This document shows, piece after piece, positions 34,437 through 43,199 of a DNA stretch of 53,311 bases; position 1 is the first letter of the stretch, and each line of letters starts with the position of its first letter. Made by a program: the position numbers and the translations under genes. Origin of the DNA: Arthrobacter sp. HY1533 (GTDB lineage Bacteria > Actinomycetota > Actinomycetes > Actinomycetales > Micrococcaceae); the NCBI RefSeq assembly GCF_027568515.1, contig NZ_JANKZF010000033.1, positions 1 through 53,311 on the forward strand. The letters are read 5' to 3'. A model generated the notes under the pieces. That model was given only the letters and a program-made list of their open reading frames with translations, was not told where the DNA came from and did not search any database.

Positions 34437-35144
34437 TTAACGCGGGGAGACGATGCCGGTCTCGTAGGCGATGACAACAACCTGGACGCGGTCGCGGGCG
34501 TTGAGCTTGGCCAGGATGTGGCCCACGTGGGTCTTGACAGTGGCCTCGGAAACAAACAACTGTGCGGCAATTTCCGGGTTGGAGAGCCCGTTGGCAATCA
34601 ACACAAACACCTCGTGCTCGCGCCCGGTCAACCGCGCCACGGCCTGGGCGTGGGCGTCGTTGGCGGGGCTCGGCGCCGAGAGCATGGGGGCCACGTGGTC
34701 CAGCAGGCGGCGCGTGGTGGACGGTGCAATCACGGCATCCCCGGCGAAGACTGTCCTGATGGCACCCAGTAGTTCCTCGGGCGGGGCGTCCTTGAGCAAG
34801 AAGCCGCTGGCGCCGGCCTGGATGGCGGCCAGCGCATACTCGTCCAGGTCAAAGGTTGTCAGGACCACGATCTTCAGCTCAGCCAGCCACGAACCCGCGG
34901 GCGCCGCCTTGGTCCGCTCCATGAGCCTGCGCGTGGTTTCCAGGCCATCCATGCCGGGCATGCGCACGTCCATGAGGACAACGTCGGCCGCCGTTGCCGC
35001 GAGCCCCGCCAGTGCCTCGATGCCGTTGCCGGCCTGCAGCACCACCTTCAGGTCCGGCTGGGAATTGATCAGCATGCCAAAGCCCGAACGGACCAGCTGC
35101 TGGTCGTCAACGAGGGCGACGCGGATGGGGGAGGTGAGGCTCAT
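34437..35144 (-). CDS. Response regulator, NarL/LuxR type
   Basis: A 235-residue regulator. The receiver domain has the acidic pair in ALVDDQQLV, the phosphoacceptor Asp in DVVLMDVRMPGMDG, the Thr in VVLTTFD and the Lys in GFLLKDAPPEELL. The C-terminal LuxR helix-turn-helix is LTGREHEVFVLIANGLSNPEIAAQLFVSEATVKTHVGHILAKL. The ATG is 4 bases after the stop of the histidine kinase gene, its partner. Target genes are not evident; no transporter gene follows it. Confidence 0.94.
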   Translation of the reverse strand: MSLTSPIRVALVDDQQLVRSGFGMLINSQPDLKVVLQAGNGIEALAGLAATAADVVLMDVRMPGMDGLETTRRLMERTKAAPAGSWLAELKIVVLTTFDLDEYALAAIQAGASGFLLKDAPPEELLGAIRTVFAGDAVIAPSTTRRLLDHVAPMLSAPSPANDAHAQAVARLTGREHEVFVLIANGLSNPEIAAQLFVSEATVKTHVGHILAKLNARDRVQVVVIAYETGIVSPR

Positions 35145-35148
35145 GTGT

Positions 35149-36552
35149 TTAGTGCTCCGAGTAGGGGATGAAAGCAGTGATGCCGAAGCCGCCGCCGGCC
35201 AGTGGGCCGGCCTTGAGGGTTCCGTCGTAAAGTTTGGTGCGCTCGGCCATGCCACGCAGGCCGTTGCCGCCACAGGCATCGGCTGCCGACAGTTGCGCGG
35301 TCGGGGAAGTGGCGGGGTGCGCACCCGGGGGAGTGCCGGCGTCGTGCGGTGAGTTGGTGGGTACAGCCGCTGGGCTCGGGACACCGCCGGCCGGGGCCGC
35401 CGCGGAAATGGCGGGCACCCGCGGCGCGTTGGCCGGTGCCCGGGGGGATGCCGTGGGCTGGCGGGGGACCTGCGCCGTGGACAGGGCGGCAGTGGCGCCG
35501 CGGCCGTCGTCGTGCACAGTGACCTCAAGCCCGCGTGCATTCCAGCCAAGGTTGACGGACGCCGTGACGTTGGGCCCGGCGTGCTTCATGACGTTGGTCA
35601 GGCCCTCCTGGACCACACGGTAGGCCGTCAGTTCCGCGCCCGGCGGCAGCTGCCGGCGCGCATCGCCGGTGACCGTGTACGCCACGGGCAGGCCGGCCGC
35701 GCGGATGCCCAGCAGGAGCTCGTCGAGGTCGGTCAGGCCGGGCAGCGGGCGGGTCGAGGCCTCCCCGCCGCCGCGCAGCACGCCGAGCAGCCGGCGCATT
35801 TCCTGCAGCGAAGCCCGGCCCGTTGCGGCAATGGTGGCCAGGGTTTCCGGGGCAATTTCGGGGTTGGCGGCGGCGGCGTACCGGGCGCCGTCGGCCTGGG
35901 TGATGATGACGGACAATGAGTGGGCCACGATGTCGTGCATCTCGCGGGCGATGTGGGCGCGCTCGTCGCTGGCGGCCAGCTCACGTTCGTGCTGGGCCTC
36001 AATTTCCAGGCGGTGGGCGCGGTCGGCAAGCGCCTGTTCGCGCAGGCGCTTGGTGCGTGTGAGGTCACCTGCCGTCCAACTGAACAGCACCAGGACCCAC
36101 ACCATCAAGACCATGACGATGCCGTAGGGAACATCCGCCAGGGACTGGGCGGTGAGGTTGTAGAAGAAGCGGGTGACCAGCATGATCGAGCCCAACAGGG
36201 CCAGGGCCAGCCCGCCCAGGCTAGCCCAGCGCGGCCCAAAGGCGGCCAGGGCGTAGACAATGAGCGGCACCGCAATGTCGGCGGGGGTGGGCGCGACGTG
36301 CAGTGCCCACTGGAGAATCGCCACACCCGCGATGATGAAGCCAGCCATGACTGTGCGTGTGCGGCGCCAGGCCAGCGGCACAATGAGTGCCGTGGCGAAG
36401 ACAACGGCCAGGACGGTGTCGGAGGTGGAACCGGAGTAGCCGCCGTCGATCGCGCTAAGGGGCATGGCGACAAGCCACAGAACGGACATCAGGACAAAGT
36501 CCACGGCAAAGCGGTGCTGCCGGAACCAGTCGTAGATGGAATGCATGATCAC
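35149..36552 (-). CDS. Sensor histidine kinase, NarL family, with Ala/Pro-rich ATP-lid insertion
   Basis: About 467 residues. Five to six membrane helices with short loops form the sensor part, so the signal is probably in the membrane. The phosphoacceptor His is in ERAHIAREMHDIVAHSLSVII (HisKA_3). The ATPase domain has VVQEGLTNVMKHA (N box), TVHDDGRG (D box) and GGNGLRGMAERTKLYDGTL (G box). Between D and G boxes is a 75-residue Ala/Pro-rich stretch (35272-35496), far longer than the usual lid. GTG at 36552 was chosen because TAGAGT lies 7 nt upstream; ATG at 36546 is the alternative. Confidence 0.92.
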   Translation of the reverse strand: MIMHSIYDWFRQHRFAVDFVLMSVLWLVAMPLSAIDGGYSGSTSDTVLAVVFATALIVPLAWRRTRTVMAGFIIAGVAILQWALHVAPTPADIAVPLIVYALAAFGPRWASLGGLALALLGSIMLVTRFFYNLTAQSLADVPYGIVMVLMVWVLVLFSWTAGDLTRTKRLREQALADRAHRLEIEAQHERELAASDERAHIAREMHDIVAHSLSVIITQADGARYAAAANPEIAPETLATIAATGRASLQEMRRLLGVLRGGGEASTRPLPGLTDLDELLLGIRAAGLPVAYTVTGDARRQLPPGAELTAYRVVQEGLTNVMKHAGPNVTASVNLGWNARGLEVTVHDDGRGATAALSTAQVPRQPTASPRAPANAPRVPAISAAAPAGGVPSPAAVPTNSPHDAGTPPGAHPATSPTAQLSAADACGGNGLRGMAERTKLYDGTLKAGPLAGGGFGITAFIPYSEH

Positions 36553-36559
36553 GTCTTCA

Positions 36560-36565
36560 ACTCTA
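36560..36565 (-). promoter_or_regulatory. -10 box of the first histidine kinase gene
   Basis: TAGAGT on the minus strand, 7 nt, then GTG; likely leaderless. Confidence 0.45.
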
Positions 36566-36663
36566 GGGTGCGCGGCGGCCTGCTGCATCCTGCCCAGGGT
36601 GGAGATCCATGGCTCGACGTCTCATATTTTGAGATACTTTGCCCATCATGTGGATGGTTTGGC

Positions 36664-36669
36664 TAGGCT
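36664..36669 (+). promoter_or_regulatory. -10 box of leuB, leaderless start
   Basis: TAGGCT, 6 nt, ATG. No Shine-Dalgarno sequence. Confidence 0.55.
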
Positions 36670-36675
36670 GAATGC

Positions 36676-37758
36676 ATGAGCGCATCGAATGACACTGCCG
36701 TTGCAAACCCGTCCGCCATTGACATTGCAGTCATCGCCGGCGACGGCATTGGCCCCGAGGTCACGGCCGAGGCCGTAAAGGTCCTGAAGAAGGTTACCGC
36801 CGCCGAGGGCCTGGAGCTGAAGCTGACCGACTACAAGCTCGGCGCCGAGCACTGGCTGGCCACGGGTGAGACACTTCCCGACTCCACCATCGAGGCCCTG
36901 CGCGGGCACGACGCCATCCTCTTCGGTGCGGTGGGCGCGGCCCCCGGTGACACGTCCATCCCCTCCGGGTTGATCGAGCGCGAAATGCTGCTGAAGCTGC
37001 GCTTCGCCCTGGACCACTACGTCAACCTGCGCCCCTCCTTCCTGTACGACGGCGTGGCCTCACCCCTGGCGAACCCCGGCACCATTGACTTCGTGGTGGT
37101 CCGCGAAGGCACAGAGGGCCCCTACGTGGGCAACGGCGGTGTGCTGCGCAAGGGCACCCCGCACGAGGTGGCCACCGAGGTCTCCGTCAACACCGCCTTC
37201 GGCGTGGAGCGCCTGGTCCGCGACGGCTTCCGCCGCGCCAACGAGCGCCCCCGCAAGAAGCTCACCTACGTGCACAAGCACAACGTGCTGGTCTACGCCG
37301 GCCACCTGTGGAAGCGCACGGTTGAGGCCGTGGCCAAGGAATTCCCGCAGGTCTCCGTTGACTACCTGCACGTTGACGCGGCCATGATCTTCCTGGTCAC
37401 CGACCCCTCCCGCTTTGACGTGATCGTGACCGACAACTTGTTCGGCGACATCGTCACCGACCTGGCCGCAGCCGTCACCGGAGGCATCGGCCTGGCCGCC
37501 TCCGGCAACATCAACATGGACCGCACGGCACCGTCCATGTTCGAGCCGGTCCACGGTTCGGCGCCCGACATTGCCGGCCAGCAGAAGGCAGACCCGACGG
37601 CGGCGATCCTGTCCGCGGCCCTGCTGCTGCACCACCTGGGCCACCATGGCGCAGCGGAACGCATCGAAGTTGCCGTCGCCGCCGACATTGCCACCCGCAA
37701 TCCGGCGTCACCGCGGCCAACCAGCGCGATTGGCGACGCCATCGCGGCAGCCGCCTGA
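36676..37758 (+). CDS. leuB: 3-isopropylmalate dehydrogenase
   Basis: A 360-residue NAD-dependent beta-decarboxylating dehydrogenase, the third step of leucine synthesis. Seen: [21 protein letters not shown] at the N-terminus, the substrate loop [18 protein letters not shown], the Tyr in [12 protein letters not shown], the Lys in [10 protein letters not shown], the Mg-binding Asp region VDAAMIFLV...[14 protein letters not shown], and the NAD loop [14 protein letters not shown]. This is the short actinobacterial form. The neighbour ilvE acts on its pathway product, but a 160-base gap and a second TAGGCT box suggest separate promoters. Confidence 0.95.
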   Translation: MSASNDTAVANPSAIDIAVIAGDGIGPEVTAEAVKVLKKVTAAEGLELKLTDYKLGAEHWLATGETLPDSTIEALRGHDAILFGAVGAAPGDTSIPSGLIEREMLLKLRFALDHYVNLRPSFLYDGVASPLANPGTIDFVVVREGTEGPYVGNGGVLRKGTPHEVATEVSVNTAFGVERLVRDGFRRANERPRKKLTYVHKHNVLVYAGHLWKRTVEAVAKEFPQVSVDYLHVDAAMIFLVTDPSRFDVIVTDNLFGDIVTDLAAAVTGGIGLAASGNINMDRTAPSMFEPVHGSAPDIAGQQKADPTAAILSAALLLHHLGHHGAAERIEVAVAADIATRNPASPRPTSAIGDAIAAAA

Positions 37759-37918
37759 CGCCGTCGTCCATTCCTGCGGGCTTTCGCCACAACGGCGCAA
37801 GCCGGGGCGGGGTGTACGCGGGAGTAGGCTTGGGGTATTGACTATTGAGTGCGCACCGGGCCCGCCCCAGGCCGGACGGCGCAGCACGCTCACCAGGGCA
37901 TCACAACGTGGAGGAAGC

Positions 37919-39031
37919 ATGACCCAGAACGCCAGTGAGCTGAGCTTTTCACGCCAGCTTAACCAGAATCCGAAGAGCGCAGCCGAGCGGGACGCCATTT
38001 TGGCCAACCCCGGCTTTGGTGACTATTTCACGGATCACACGGCCGTTGTGGACTTCAAGGTTGACGCCAACGGGGAGGGCGGCTGGTCCAACGCACGCAT
38101 CGAGCCGTACGGTCCGATCATGATGGACCCGGCGGCTGCCGTGCTGCACTACGGGCAGGAAATCTTCGAGGGCATGAAGGCCTACCGCCACGCCGACGGT
38201 TCCATCTGGACGTTCCGGGCCGAGGCCAATGCGGCACGCCTGAACACCTCCGCCCGCCGCCTGGCGCTGCCGGAGCTGCCCCCGGAGACGTTCCTGGAAT
38301 CGCTGCGCGAGCTGGTGTCCGTGGACCAGGAATGGGTCCCCTCCGGCGACGGCGAGGCCCTGTACCTGCGACCGTTCATGATTGCCACCGAGGCGTTCCT
38401 GGGTGTGCGCCCGGCCCGTGAAGTTTCCTACCGCGTCATCGCCTCCCCGGCCGGCAACTACTTTGGCGGCGAGCTCAAGCCCGTTTCCATCTGGCTCACC
38501 ACCACCTTTGCCCGCGCCGGCGAAGGCGGCACCGGCGAGGCCAAGTGCGGCGGCAACTACGCCGCCTCGCTGGCCGCGCAGATGGAGGCCGAGGCCAACG
38601 GCTGCAAGCAGGTCTTGTTCCTTGACCCGTTCAACGACAACGCTGTTGAGGAACTCGGCGGCATGAACGTGTTCTTCGTGTTCAAGGACGGCACGCTCGT
38701 CACCCCGGCACTCAACGGCCACATCCTGCACGGCATCACCCGCTCCTCGGTGCTGCAGCTGGCAGCGGACCGCGGCATGAAGGTCCAGGAACGCAAGATC
38801 ACCATCGATGAATGGCGTTCCGGCGTCGCCTCGGGTGAAATCACCGAGGTCTTCGCCTGTGGCACCGCCGCCGTCATCACCCCGATCGGCGAGCTCAAGA
38901 CCGCGGAGGGCACCATCTCCTCCCCGGCGGACGGCATCGGCGAAGTCACCGCCGCCATCCGCGAGCAGCTGCTGGGCATCCAGACCGGCGCCGTCGAGGA
39001 CCTGCACGGCTGGCTGACCCGCCTGGCGTAG
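37919..39031 (+). CDS. ilvE: Branched-chain amino acid aminotransferase
   Basis: A 370-residue class IV PLP aminotransferase for the last step to Leu, Ile and Val. Seen: PAAAVLHYGQEIFEGMKAYRHADGSIWTFR, the PLP Lys in GEAKCGGNYAAS, LFLDPFNDNAVEELGGMNVFFV and FACGTAAVITPIG. It is the long (BCAT type II-like) form common in actinobacteria. GGAGGAA lies just before the ATG at 37919. A TAGGCT box at 37825-37830 could give a leader of about 80 nt. A strong terminator follows. Confidence 0.95.
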   Translation: MTQNASELSFSRQLNQNPKSAAERDAILANPGFGDYFTDHTAVVDFKVDANGEGGWSNARIEPYGPIMMDPAAAVLHYGQEIFEGMKAYRHADGSIWTFRAEANAARLNTSARRLALPELPPETFLESLRELVSVDQEWVPSGDGEALYLRPFMIATEAFLGVRPAREVSYRVIASPAGNYFGGELKPVSIWLTTTFARAGEGGTGEAKCGGNYAASLAAQMEAEANGCKQVLFLDPFNDNAVEELGGMNVFFVFKDGTLVTPALNGHILHGITRSSVLQLAADRGMKVQERKITIDEWRSGVASGEITEVFACGTAAVITPIGELKTAEGTISSPADGIGEVTAAIREQLLGIQTGAVEDLHGWLTRLA

Positions 39032-39049
39032 CCTTTCCCGCTTTTCAGC

Positions 39050-39115
39050 TGACCCGCAGTTGTGGTCGTTGAAACAACCAATTGAGGTTGTTTTAACGAC
39101 CACAACTGCGGGTCA
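39050..39115. terminator. ilvE terminator, 30-bp stem
   Basis: Arms 39050-39079 and 39086-39115 pair along 30 positions with one G-T wobble and a 6-nt loop; ATTTTG follows. Confidence 0.9.
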
Positions 39116-39374
39116 ATTTTGTTGGCGGCAGTGCCGTCATTGAACCGTCATGTTCGTCTGGCTTTCATATCAATTCGGGCTCGAAATGATGGCGAAAACA
39201 TAACGGCGTCAATTCGATGGCGGAATTCCGCGGGCGCCGCCACGGGGCAATTGTCACGGCCCGAGACCTGGCGTTCGCGGTGGATTTGAAGAGCATTTTA
39301 TGCATTAGTCTTTGTGTCATCTCCTCCTGCCGCGACGCGGACTACAGGAGTTTGGGATAGATTCGGAGGCAAGA
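39116..39374. other. Intergenic region before the envelope module
   Basis: About 260 bases with lower GC than the flanks. No gene or clear promoter could be assigned; GGAGG directly precedes the next GTG start. Confidence 0.4.
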
Positions 39375-40685
39375 GTGAAAATTAGTCGAGTGTCCATGGC
39401 GAAGGTGCTTTTTGGCGCTGCCATGGTGGGGACGCTCTCCCTGTCCGGTGTGGTTGTAGCCACCGCCGGACCCCAGGCCGGCACCATGCCGGCGGTGCTC
39501 ACGGTGCAGGGGCCGGAGATTGCCCTGGCACCGCAGGATTCGACTATGGTCACGGTTCCTGACGGTTCACGCGCCTACGTGGCCGGCACCGGGACGTTGA
39601 CGGCCTATGACCTGGCGTCGGGCAATGCCCTGGCGACCATCCCGCTTCCCGGCATCATCGGTGCGCTGACAGCCAGCCGCGACGGTTCCACAATTTTTGC
39701 CAGCAGCTACGGCTCTGGCGAAGGCAGCATCCTTGCCACCATCTCCACGGCAACAAACACCGTGGTGAAGACAGTGCCGATTGCCGATACCGCCTACACC
39801 ATTGCCGAATCCGCCGATGGCGCCTCCGTGGTGCTGCTGGGCGAAGGCTCGCCCAAAAAGCTGTACGTGATTGACCCGGCCGCGGGAACTGTCACCAAGA
39901 CCATTCCCTTGCCCGCAGACCGCGAAGCATTGGCGGTGTGGACCAGCCCCGGCGATGACTACGCGTATGTATCGCGTCTTTACGTGACCAGTCCCAGCAC
40001 CTCGGTTTCAGACATCCTGGTCATTGACGTGGAAACCGGACTGGTCGTACGGTCCATCGAGCCTTGTGACGTGGCCAGCGCGATGGCTTTCAGCAAGGAC
40101 GGTGCCACGGCATATGTGGCCTGCGGCGATGGCGTGGTTGCCGTGGTCCAGACGGCCACCGGAAGCATCCTGGACACGATCGACGTCGGCTTCCAGGCGA
40201 GCTTTGCGCAACTGACATCAGGCGGCACCCGGCTCATCGTGGCGGGGAACCTGCACAAGACCGTGGGGGAGATTGACACCGCGACGAACACCCTGGTCTC
40301 CACCGCCACGGCCGCGGGTTCGGTGGGGCGCTTGTCCGCACCTTTCGACGGCGACCGCGCCTGGTTCATCCAGGGCAACGAGGGTGGAAGCGCCGTCTTG
40401 AGGTCGCTTGCTGTTGAGGCTGCCGGTGAGGTGGTTCCCACGGAAACGCCCTCACAGCTGCCGCCGACCAGCGTGCCGCCAACCACTGTGCCGCCAACCG
40501 AGGAGCAGGCGCCGGGCACCACCACGGCACCGGCGCCCAACAGCAACACCCCGGTGGCTTCCGCTTCCGCAGTGGCTGTTCTTGCCGCCACGGGTCCCGG
40601 GACGGTGCTGCCCTTGGTTGCCGCAGCGCTCTTGCTGATCATCGTTGGAGGTGCAGCCATGGGTCGCCGAAGGATGGCCCACTAG
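39375..40685 (+). CDS. Secreted YVTN-type beta-propeller with LAATG sortase anchor
   Basis: A 436-residue exported protein. The signal peptide is MKISRVSMAKVLFGAAMVGTLSLSG...; the body is a series of blades with the pattern PDGSRAYVAGTGTLTAYDLASGNALATI, as in YVTN/quinoprotein-like propellers; then a Pro/Thr-rich wall-spanning stretch (VPPTTVPPTEEQAPG); then LAATG at 403-407, a membrane helix and the basic tail GRRRMAH. LAxTG is the motif used by class E sortases of high-GC Gram-positives, so it is probably bound to the cell wall. Ligand unknown. GGAGG lies 5 nt before the GTG. Confidence 0.82.
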   Translation: MKISRVSMAKVLFGAAMVGTLSLSGVVVATAGPQAGTMPAVLTVQGPEIALAPQDSTMVTVPDGSRAYVAGTGTLTAYDLASGNALATIPLPGIIGALTASRDGSTIFASSYGSGEGSILATISTATNTVVKTVPIADTAYTIAESADGASVVLLGEGSPKKLYVIDPAAGTVTKTIPLPADREALAVWTSPGDDYAYVSRLYVTSPSTSVSDILVIDVETGLVVRSIEPCDVASAMAFSKDGATAYVACGDGVVAVVQTATGSILDTIDVGFQASFAQLTSGGTRLIVAGNLHKTVGEIDTATNTLVSTATAAGSVGRLSAPFDGDRAWFIQGNEGGSAVLRSLAVEAAGEVVPTETPSQLPPTSVPPTTVPPTEEQAPGTTTAPAPNSNTPVASASAVAVLAATGPGTVLPLVAAALLLIIVGGAAMGRRRMAH

Positions 40686-40707
40686 GCCCTGCCTGAATCC
40701 GGCAGCC

Positions 40708-40770
40708 GCGCCCGTTCCCCGCAAATGCGCCCCTTCAACCGGGCGCATTCGCGGGGGACGGGCGCATTTT
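40708..40770 (+). terminator. Terminator after the beta-propeller gene
   Basis: 25-nt arms (40708-40732 and 40741-40765) pair at 23 positions plus one wobble, with an 8-nt loop and ATTTTTTG after it. The remaining bases to 40927 hold no supported gene. Confidence 0.85.
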
Positions 40771-40927
40771 TTGTGCCCGACGGCGGGACGCCCAGCTGCC
40801 GTGTCCGCGTCGCCATGGAAATTCCTCTCAGGGATATGCAACCTAAGTCACCAATTCGGAAACTACCTGTGTATCGCGGCCTTTTGGTCGTGCGAAGTTA
40901 TCAAACTGAGCAACAGGAGGAAGAATC

Positions 40928-41383
40928 ATGTGGAAGCGAAAAGTAGTGGCGGCACTCATTTTGGCAGGCGGCATGGCACTGTCGCAGACCGCCGGGGCGC
41001 AGGCGGCACCTGCCCAGCACCCGCTCGAAGGCACCGACCCCACCGTGACCGGCTGCAACGTTGGAGCCTATGTGGTGAAGTCGTGGGACATGCGCAACGC
41101 CGTGTACAACGAGGTCCAGGGTTTGGCGCAGCTGGTTTACTCACCGAAGTGTGGCATGAACTGGGTCAATGTTTACGGTTTCACGACCGACAACTCCTAC
41201 CGGGTCGTCATGCACGGACACGCGGAGGGCAGCAACTTCTATGAGACTGCCGTTGGTGCCGGCGGCAGCGCCGCGACCTTGCAGACTTACGCGCCCGGCA
41301 GCACCTGCGTGGACGTGATGTGGCAGATTTCAAATACCACCAGCCTGTTCCGTGAAGGTTGGGGCACCAGCACGATCTGCTGA
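40928..41383 (+). CDS. Secreted DUF2690 protein
   Basis: A 151-residue protein with a Sec signal ending AGAQAAPAQ. The mature part resembles DUF2690: a first Cys in VTGCNVGAYVVKSWDMR, then LAQLVYSPKCGMNWVNVYGF with the second Cys and the Trp, and two more Cys near the C-terminus (GSTCVDVMW, STIC). Two disulfides are likely. DUF2690 proteins are secreted by many actinobacteria; function unknown. GGAGGAAGAATC precedes the ATG. It lies 48 bases upstream of the sigma-factor gene and could be expressed with it. Confidence 0.8.
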   Translation: MWKRKVVAALILAGGMALSQTAGAQAAPAQHPLEGTDPTVTGCNVGAYVVKSWDMRNAVYNEVQGLAQLVYSPKCGMNWVNVYGFTTDNSYRVVMHGHAEGSNFYETAVGAGGSAATLQTYAPGSTCVDVMWQISNTTSLFREGWGTSTIC

Positions 41384-41431
41384 ACAAGGGCAATCCGGTT
41401 TTGAATCAGGACGACGGATGGAGGGGATCCG

Positions 41432-41941
41432 GTGGCACCAACGCGGCAGGACAGCTTTATCGCCTTGCATGAGGCCTTCAAGCCACGTGTGCTGGGATAT
41501 GTCAGGCGCCGGATTTCCTCCGACCAAACGGCGGAGGAAATTGCTGCAGATGTATTCCGCATCGCGTGGCAAAAGCGAGTCAGCGATCCTGACCCCTCCA
41601 TTGGCTGGCTCTTGAATGTGGCCCGAAACCTGATCGGCAACGAGTACCGGAGCCGAGCCCGCGCCGCACAGTTGCAGGACAGGCTCAGGGACAGTGAGAC
41701 GCTCAAGTGCCAAGGCGGCGATGACGACGGCGCGCACGCCGCCATCGCCGCAGCGTTGGGACGGCTTCGAGAAAAGGACCGGGAGATCCTGCAATTGGCG
41801 TATTGGGAGGACCTGAACCTGGCGGAGATTGCGCAGGTGCTTTCATGCAAGGAGGCCACAGCGCGGGTCCGGCTCCACCGGGCCCGGAAGTCATTTGAAA
41901 AGTCGCTGCCGCCACGGCTGCGTCCCACCGGGAAGGATTGA
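41432..41941 (+). CDS. ECF RNA polymerase sigma factor
   Basis: A 169-residue sigma factor containing only regions 2 and 4. Region 2: FIALHEAFKPRVLGYVRRRISSDQTAEEIAADVFRIAWQK with PSIGWLLNVARNLIGNEYRSR. Region 4: LREKDREILQLAYWEDLNLAEIAQVLSCKEATARVRLHRAR. The GTG at 41432 is preceded by GGAGGGG. The next gene, one base on, encodes a single-pass membrane protein that is the likely anti-sigma partner. Probable targets are the neighbouring envelope genes, by inference only. Confidence 0.92.
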   Translation: MAPTRQDSFIALHEAFKPRVLGYVRRRISSDQTAEEIAADVFRIAWQKRVSDPDPSIGWLLNVARNLIGNEYRSRARAAQLQDRLRDSETLKCQGGDDDGAHAAIAAALGRLREKDREILQLAYWEDLNLAEIAQVLSCKEATARVRLHRARKSFEKSLPPRLRPTGKD

Positions 41942-41942
41942 G

Positions 41943-43163
41943 ATGGACCCCATCGAATCGATGCTTCGAAGCATCAATCCTGTTCCCGGCGAGTCTGCGG
42001 GAACTACGCCTTCGCTGCCACCCGGGCTGCTTCTGGCAGAGGAGTCCGATGCGCGCACCGGAGGCAGCGATTCCGCCCGCATCTCCCGCGCACGCACTCC
42101 TGGATTCGCCAAGCGGCGGGCCCTGGTCACAGCGATGGCGGCCGTGGTGCTTGTCGCCGCTGCCGGGGTCTTTGGCGTGCTGGCCCAGGGTGTCCTGAAG
42201 CCGCAGCCGGCCGGTCCAACGCCCCTGCCCTCGCCAAGTTCGACGGCGGCACCCACCCAGATTGCCACGCCGCAGCCCTCCCCAACACCTGTGCCAAGCA
42301 CGACGACGGAACGGCCTCCGAGCGACCCCGCAACCGGGGCGGCCTGCGTGTTCCGCAACGTCTCGGCCGAGGGGGTGCCCGGCCAGATGCCGCTCAACAT
42401 GGAAACGTACCCGGGCGACTTCAAGGTGCTCGGCTGCACCGACGGGATGCTGGCATTCGAATTGACTGACACCGGCTACCAGCGGCTGCTGGCGCAGGGG
42501 GCAGGAGCTGGCGCCTTCGGGGTTTACTACATTGCCCGCTTCGCCGTCAGTGGCTACATATACGACCCCGAGGTTGCCCTTCCCGGCTGGGACATCATCG
42601 AACCCGTCGACGGCACCTTGGCGGAGAAGGCAGTGGAAATGGACAGGTTGTTGCAGGAGCAACTGGGCGTCATGCCGATCCGTCGCCCGGAACTGGTGGG
42701 CGGGCCGCCGGCCAGCCCTGACGCAGCACCCGCAGGCCCCCGGAACGTCGGGGCGGATGACCCGAACAACGGCTCGGCGTGCAGCATCAAGGCAATGACA
42801 ACCGTGGGCGACTCAGAGAACTGGCTCGTGAAAGACATCGCCGCCCACACGGAGAATTACCGGGTGGTGCACTGTGCGGGAGGCTGGCTGGCCTTCCAAC
42901 TCAGCGACGCCGGCCGCCAAAGCTGGCACGATGACACCCAGGCCAGCGGTCAGGTCCATGAAGGCAGCGACTCCTTCTACTTCGCGAAGTACAACGGGAC
43001 TGCGTACGAGTTCACGCCCGGGACGTCCGTGCCGGATTGGGAGTCCCGCTCGGGAGCCGGTGCCAGCCCGGAGTCCATGATCGAATCGATGGTGCAGGAC
43101 ATGGAGGCGGCCGGAATTCCCGCGGATCTCAGGCTTGGGCTGGTGGGCGAGCCGCCGGAGTGA
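41943..43163 (+). CDS. Putative anti-sigma/membrane partner with duplicated outer domain
   Basis: A 406-residue protein: a cytoplasmic part (about 1-58), one membrane helix (about 60-80), a Pro/Thr/Ser linker to about 130, and two copies of a 125-residue domain (133-256 and 278-405). The copies share a Cys pair (C135/C165; C280/C311), the core VLGCTDGMLAFELTDTG / VVHCAGGWLAFQLSDAG, a Tyr/Phe-rich strand, and the ending RPELVGGPP / RLGLVGEPP. The cytoplasmic part lacks the HxxxCxxC zinc motif of common anti-sigma factors. Gene order (1 base after the sigma gene) suggests an anti-sigma or sensor role. The domain is not one I recognise. Confidence 0.75.
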   Translation: MDPIESMLRSINPVPGESAGTTPSLPPGLLLAEESDARTGGSDSARISRARTPGFAKRRALVTAMAAVVLVAAAGVFGVLAQGVLKPQPAGPTPLPSPSSTAAPTQIATPQPSPTPVPSTTTERPPSDPATGAACVFRNVSAEGVPGQMPLNMETYPGDFKVLGCTDGMLAFELTDTGYQRLLAQGAGAGAFGVYYIARFAVSGYIYDPEVALPGWDIIEPVDGTLAEKAVEMDRLLQEQLGVMPIRRPELVGGPPASPDAAPAGPRNVGADDPNNGSACSIKAMTTVGDSENWLVKDIAAHTENYRVVHCAGGWLAFQLSDAGRQSWHDDTQASGQVHEGSDSFYFAKYNGTAYEFTPGTSVPDWESRSGAGASPESMIESMVQDMEAAGIPADLRLGLVGEPPE

Positions 43164-43186
43164 CTGGCCCGCCGCGGCCGAGCGGA

Positions 43187-43192
43187 TACACT
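43187..43192 (+). promoter_or_regulatory. -10 box of the FAH-family gene, leaderless start
   Basis: TACACT, 7 nt, ATG. No Shine-Dalgarno sequence. Confidence 0.5.
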
Positions 43193-43199
43193 GAAGCAC

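Noticed and set aside
40858-40863. GGAAAC as an ECF -35 box before the DUF2690 gene
   Set aside because: No matching -10 element at 16-17 bp; cannot be supported from one site.
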